From contig NZ_LRUC01000010.1 in NCBI RefSeq assembly GCF_001550095.1, forward strand, positions 186,001 to 250,000: a stretch of 64,000 nucleotides of DNA, written 5' to 3'. Numbering within the stretch: position 1 is the stretch's first letter; the number at the start of each line of letters is the position of its first letter. Origin of the DNA: Celeribacter ethanolicus. GTDB lineage: Bacteria; Pseudomonadota; Alphaproteobacteria; Rhodobacterales; Rhodobacteraceae. The notes beneath the pieces are model-generated. The model ran no database searches. It was not told where the DNA came from and was given only the letters and a program-made list of their open reading frames with translations. The position numbers and the translations under genes are program-made. Below are positions 61,892 to 64,000 of this stretch, in pieces.

Positions 61892-63709
61892 TCAGGGCGT
61901 CGCCGTCATCTTCACATAGGTGCCGGGGGCCGGAGCGAGAATCTCCCGTCCCGAATCGCCCGGAACCCGCGCAGGCACCATCTTGCCCGACTTCGGTTTG
62001 AGCCAGGCCTCCCAGGTCGGCCACCACGAGCCCTTGTGAAACTCCGCCCCGGCCTGCCAGTCCTCCGGCGACAGGGTCATGTCCGGGTTGGTGTAATGGC
62101 CGTATTTGCCTTTCGAGGGAGGGTTGACGATCCCGGCGATATGACCGCTTTCGGAAAGGAGGAAGGTCTTGTTCTTCGAGCCCATCTGACGGATGCCGTT
62201 GTAGGAGCTTTTCCACGCCGCGATGTGATCGGTCTCGCAGCCGATGGCGCAGAGCGGCACATTGACCTCGGAGAGATGCACGGTGGTGCCGCAGACCTTA
62301 TAGCCCACGGTGGCGAATTCGTCGCGCTGGGTCAGACCGCGCAGGTATTCCACCGCCATCTTTCCGGGAAGGTTCGTGGCATCGCCGTTCCAGTACAGAA
62401 GATCGAAGGCGGGCGGCGCCTCCCCCATCATGTAGCTGCGGATCGCGGGCTGATAGATCAGGTCGTTCGAGCGCAGATAGGAGAAGGTGCGGTTCATGTA
62501 GAGCGATTTCATGAGACCGGTCCGCTTCGCCTCCGCCTCGATCGCATCGACGAAATCGTCATCGAGGAAGACCCCGAATTCGCCCTGATCGGAGAAATCG
62601 GTCAGCGTGGTGAAGAAGGTGGCGGATTTGACCGAGCTGTCCTTGCGTTGCTTCATCAGCGCCAGTGTCAGCGACAGGGTCGTGCCCGCGATGCAATACC
62701 CGATGACGTTGATCTTCGGCTCGGAGGTGATCTCCTTGACCTGTGCGATGGCGGTGAGGAAGCCTTCCTCGACATATTGGTCCATGCCGACCTCGGCATA
62801 GCCCTCGTTCGGGTTGACCCAGGAAACGACGAAGACGGTATAGCCCTGATCGACGATCCACTTGATCAGCGAATTCTGTTCGCGCAGGTCGAGAATGTAG
62901 AATTTGTTGATCCAGGGCGGGAAGAGCAGAAGCGGAATCTTGTGCACCGTTTCGGTCGTCGGCGCATATTGGATCAGTTCGAACATCCGGTTACGGAACA
63001 CCACGGAGCCCTCCGTCGTGGCGATGTTTTCGCCCAGTTTGAAGGCCTCCTTGTTGGCGAGATTGACGACCAGCTCGCCGTGGTGATCCTCCAGATCGCG
63101 CACCAGATTCTCGAGCCCTTTCACGAGGCTTTCGCCCTCGGTCTCCACCGCATGCTGAAGCGCATCCGGGTTGGTGGCGAGGAAATTCGTCGGTGCCATC
63201 ATGTTGATGAGCTGCTTGGTGAAATAATCCACCCGCTTGCGGTCGTGCCCGTCGAGAAGTTCGAGATCACTCACCGCCTCATGCAGGGCGTCCGAATTCA
63301 TCAGATATTGCTGTTTAAGGAAGTTGAAGAACGGGTTCGTTTCCCAGAGCGGGTTGGCGAAGCGGCGGTCCTTCGGCGTCTCGTCGGGCGGCGGGGACAG
63401 ATTGCCCTGCGCAAGACGGTTCTGTGCCTCGATGTAATGCTTGAGGGTCTTGCCCCAATAGCCCACCTGATGCTCGATGACCCGGGCCGGGTTGTTCATC
63501 ATCTCGGCCATGTAGGCACTCGCGGCCTTGACGAAAAGCTCCTGCCCCGGCCCCTGCAGGGCGGGGGGAATCGGTTTCTTTTGTGCAAGCGCAGCAGCCA
63601 GCCGGGACGACAATTCCTCAATCTTCAGGATATTGGCGTTGAGTTTGTCCAGATCCAACGTCTTTTCAACTGTGTTCTCAGGCGTTTTAACAGCTCCGTC
63701 CCCTGTCAT
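61892..63709 (-). CDS. phaC: Class I polyhydroxyalkanoate synthase
   Basis: Polymerises hydroxyacyl-CoA to PHA on granules. 605 residues. N-terminal PhaC_N region (PARVIEHQVGYWGKTLKHY, FNFLKQQYLMNSDALHEAV), then the alpha/beta core. The lipase-like box INVIGYCIAGTTLSLTLAL has Cys for the usual catalytic nucleophile, Asp is in CAIGCETDHIAAWKSSY, and His in LLSESGHIAGIVNPPS. The ATG at 63709 has GGAGG 7 bases upstream. It lies upstream of phaP on the same strand and is divergent from phaZ. Confidence 0.95.
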   Translation of the reverse strand: MTGDGAVKTPENTVEKTLDLDKLNANILKIEELSSRLAAALAQKKPIPPALQGPGQELFVKAASAYMAEMMNNPARVIEHQVGYWGKTLKHYIEAQNRLAQGNLSPPPDETPKDRRFANPLWETNPFFNFLKQQYLMNSDALHEAVSDLELLDGHDRKRVDYFTKQLINMMAPTNFLATNPDALQHAVETEGESLVKGLENLVRDLEDHHGELVVNLANKEAFKLGENIATTEGSVVFRNRMFELIQYAPTTETVHKIPLLLFPPWINKFYILDLREQNSLIKWIVDQGYTVFVVSWVNPNEGYAEVGMDQYVEEGFLTAIAQVKEITSEPKINVIGYCIAGTTLSLTLALMKQRKDSSVKSATFFTTLTDFSDQGEFGVFLDDDFVDAIEAEAKRTGLMKSLYMNRTFSYLRSNDLIYQPAIRSYMMGEAPPAFDLLYWNGDATNLPGKMAVEYLRGLTQRDEFATVGYKVCGTTVHLSEVNVPLCAIGCETDHIAAWKSSYNGIRQMGSKNKTFLLSESGHIAGIVNPPSKGKYGHYTNPDMTLSPEDWQAGAEFHKGSWWPTWEAWLKPKSGKMVPARVPGDSGREILAPAPGTYVKMTATP

Positions 63710-63728
63710 CACGCATCCTCCCAATATT

Positions 63729-63755
63729 TTGCACTTGCAGCACTGCGGTTTGCTG
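63729..63755. promoter_or_regulatory. TGC-rich PhaR-type region in the phaC-phaZ gap
   Basis: TTGC-ACTT-GCAG (63729-63740) fits CTGC-N4-GCAG with one mismatch, and CTGCGGTTTGCTG follows from 63743. It sits 20 to 46 bases before the phaC ATG and could serve phaC and the divergent phaZ. The rest of the gap to 63900 shows no gene. Confidence 0.45.
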
Positions 63756-63900
63756 TAAGAATATATTCATCACGATAACGTCAGAGTGCGCCCGTGGGAA
63801 GGCCGATCGAGATGGCACAGAGTCCCACATGAGACGAGAGGACCGCCCCGAAAGGCGCGGTCGGATCAGACGCAGCCCTGGACGTCCAAAGGAGATGCAC

Positions 63901-64000
63901 ATGCGCTACATGGCCACCTACGACATGATGGAAACGATCCGCAACACGAACCAGTGGCTCGGCGCCTCGGCGCTGGCGCTTGGCTCCTACCCGGCGGTGG
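63901..64000 (+). CDS. phaZ: Intracellular PHA depolymerase, partial (5' end only)
   Basis: Only the first 33 codons are in the window (MRYMATYDMMETIRNTNQWL, then GASALALGSYPAV). The beginning resembles the N-terminus of PhaZ-type intracellular depolymerases next to phaC in Rhodobacteraceae, as I recall them. AAAGGAG is 6 bases before the ATG. Divergent position from phaC supports the call; the catalytic part is not visible. Confidence 0.7.
   Translation, partial: MRYMATYDMMETIRNTNQWLGASALALGSYPAV

Noticed and set aside
61808-63778. A 656-codon plus-strand frame opposite phaC
   Set aside because: phaC has all synthase motifs and a good RBS; the opposite frame has none.

Overview
The window reads as a chromosomal segment of a GC-rich alphaproteobacterium of the Rhodobacteraceae (Roseobacter/Rhodobacter) type. 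Supporting signs are glyQ and glyS as separate genes with a small unknown gene between them, a SAM-II riboswitch in front of metZ, hflK-hflC-DUF2065-degP, folE2, class I PHA genes with phaR and phasin, TTAA-N7-TTAA (CtrA-type) boxes, and a dispersed TTCYTTTG/AAATAYYC repeat. Species cannot be named from this. Almost all of the DNA is coding. I see no insertion sequence, prophage, CRISPR array, rRNA or tRNA.

Layout. 0-6.2 kb (minus): glyQ, a DUF6446-like gene, glyS and a pyruvate phosphate dikinase-like gene that runs off the left edge. 6.4-13.1 kb: a secreted protein with a degenerate trypsin-like domain, a membrane protein, trkH, folE2, and metZ with its riboswitch. 13.2-16.0 kb (plus): alpha/beta hydrolase, GST, lipoprotein hydrolase. 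16.0-21.8 kb (minus): yciB, a DMT exporter, an amino-acid ABC permease and binding protein with no ATPase, ftsY coupled to an unknown gene, YhhN. 21.8-29.7 kb: alkB-like hydroxylase, xseA, purD, a 590-base non-coding stretch with a possible sRNA and repeats, purU, ferredoxin with an FG-GAP protein, and a peptidoglycan-binding lipoprotein. 29.8-36.1 kb (minus): degP, DUF2065, hflC, hflK, gor, rpiA. 36.3-50.9 kb: DUF454, DMT exporter, thiamine pyrophosphokinase, a 761-residue acidic protein of unknown role, purA, ada, secG, pyrG, rpiB, an lrp/lysE divergent pair, ppk2 and a TerB-like gene.

51.0-60.3 kb is the most distinctive accessory region. A complete polar amino-acid type ABC transporter is followed by two glutamine-synthetase-like ligases and a class I glutamine amidotransferase. 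A DegT-type aminotransferase and a LysR regulator lie next to it. The ligase/hydrolase combination resembles uptake of an amine followed by gamma-glutamylation and later removal of the glutamyl group, but the oxidase and dehydrogenase of the classical putrescine (Puu) route are absent here. The same palindrome TTTGATCAAA precedes both transcription blocks.

60.3-64.0 kb is a polyhydroxyalkanoate (PHA) locus: phaR, phaP and phaC on the minus strand, and the start of phaZ diverging from phaC. TGC-rich inverted repeats of the PhaR type lie in front of phaR, phaP and phaC.

Without database searches, functional names rest on recognised motifs and gene order. Start codons were chosen from ribosome-binding sites and gene overlaps, and often differ from the longest open frame.
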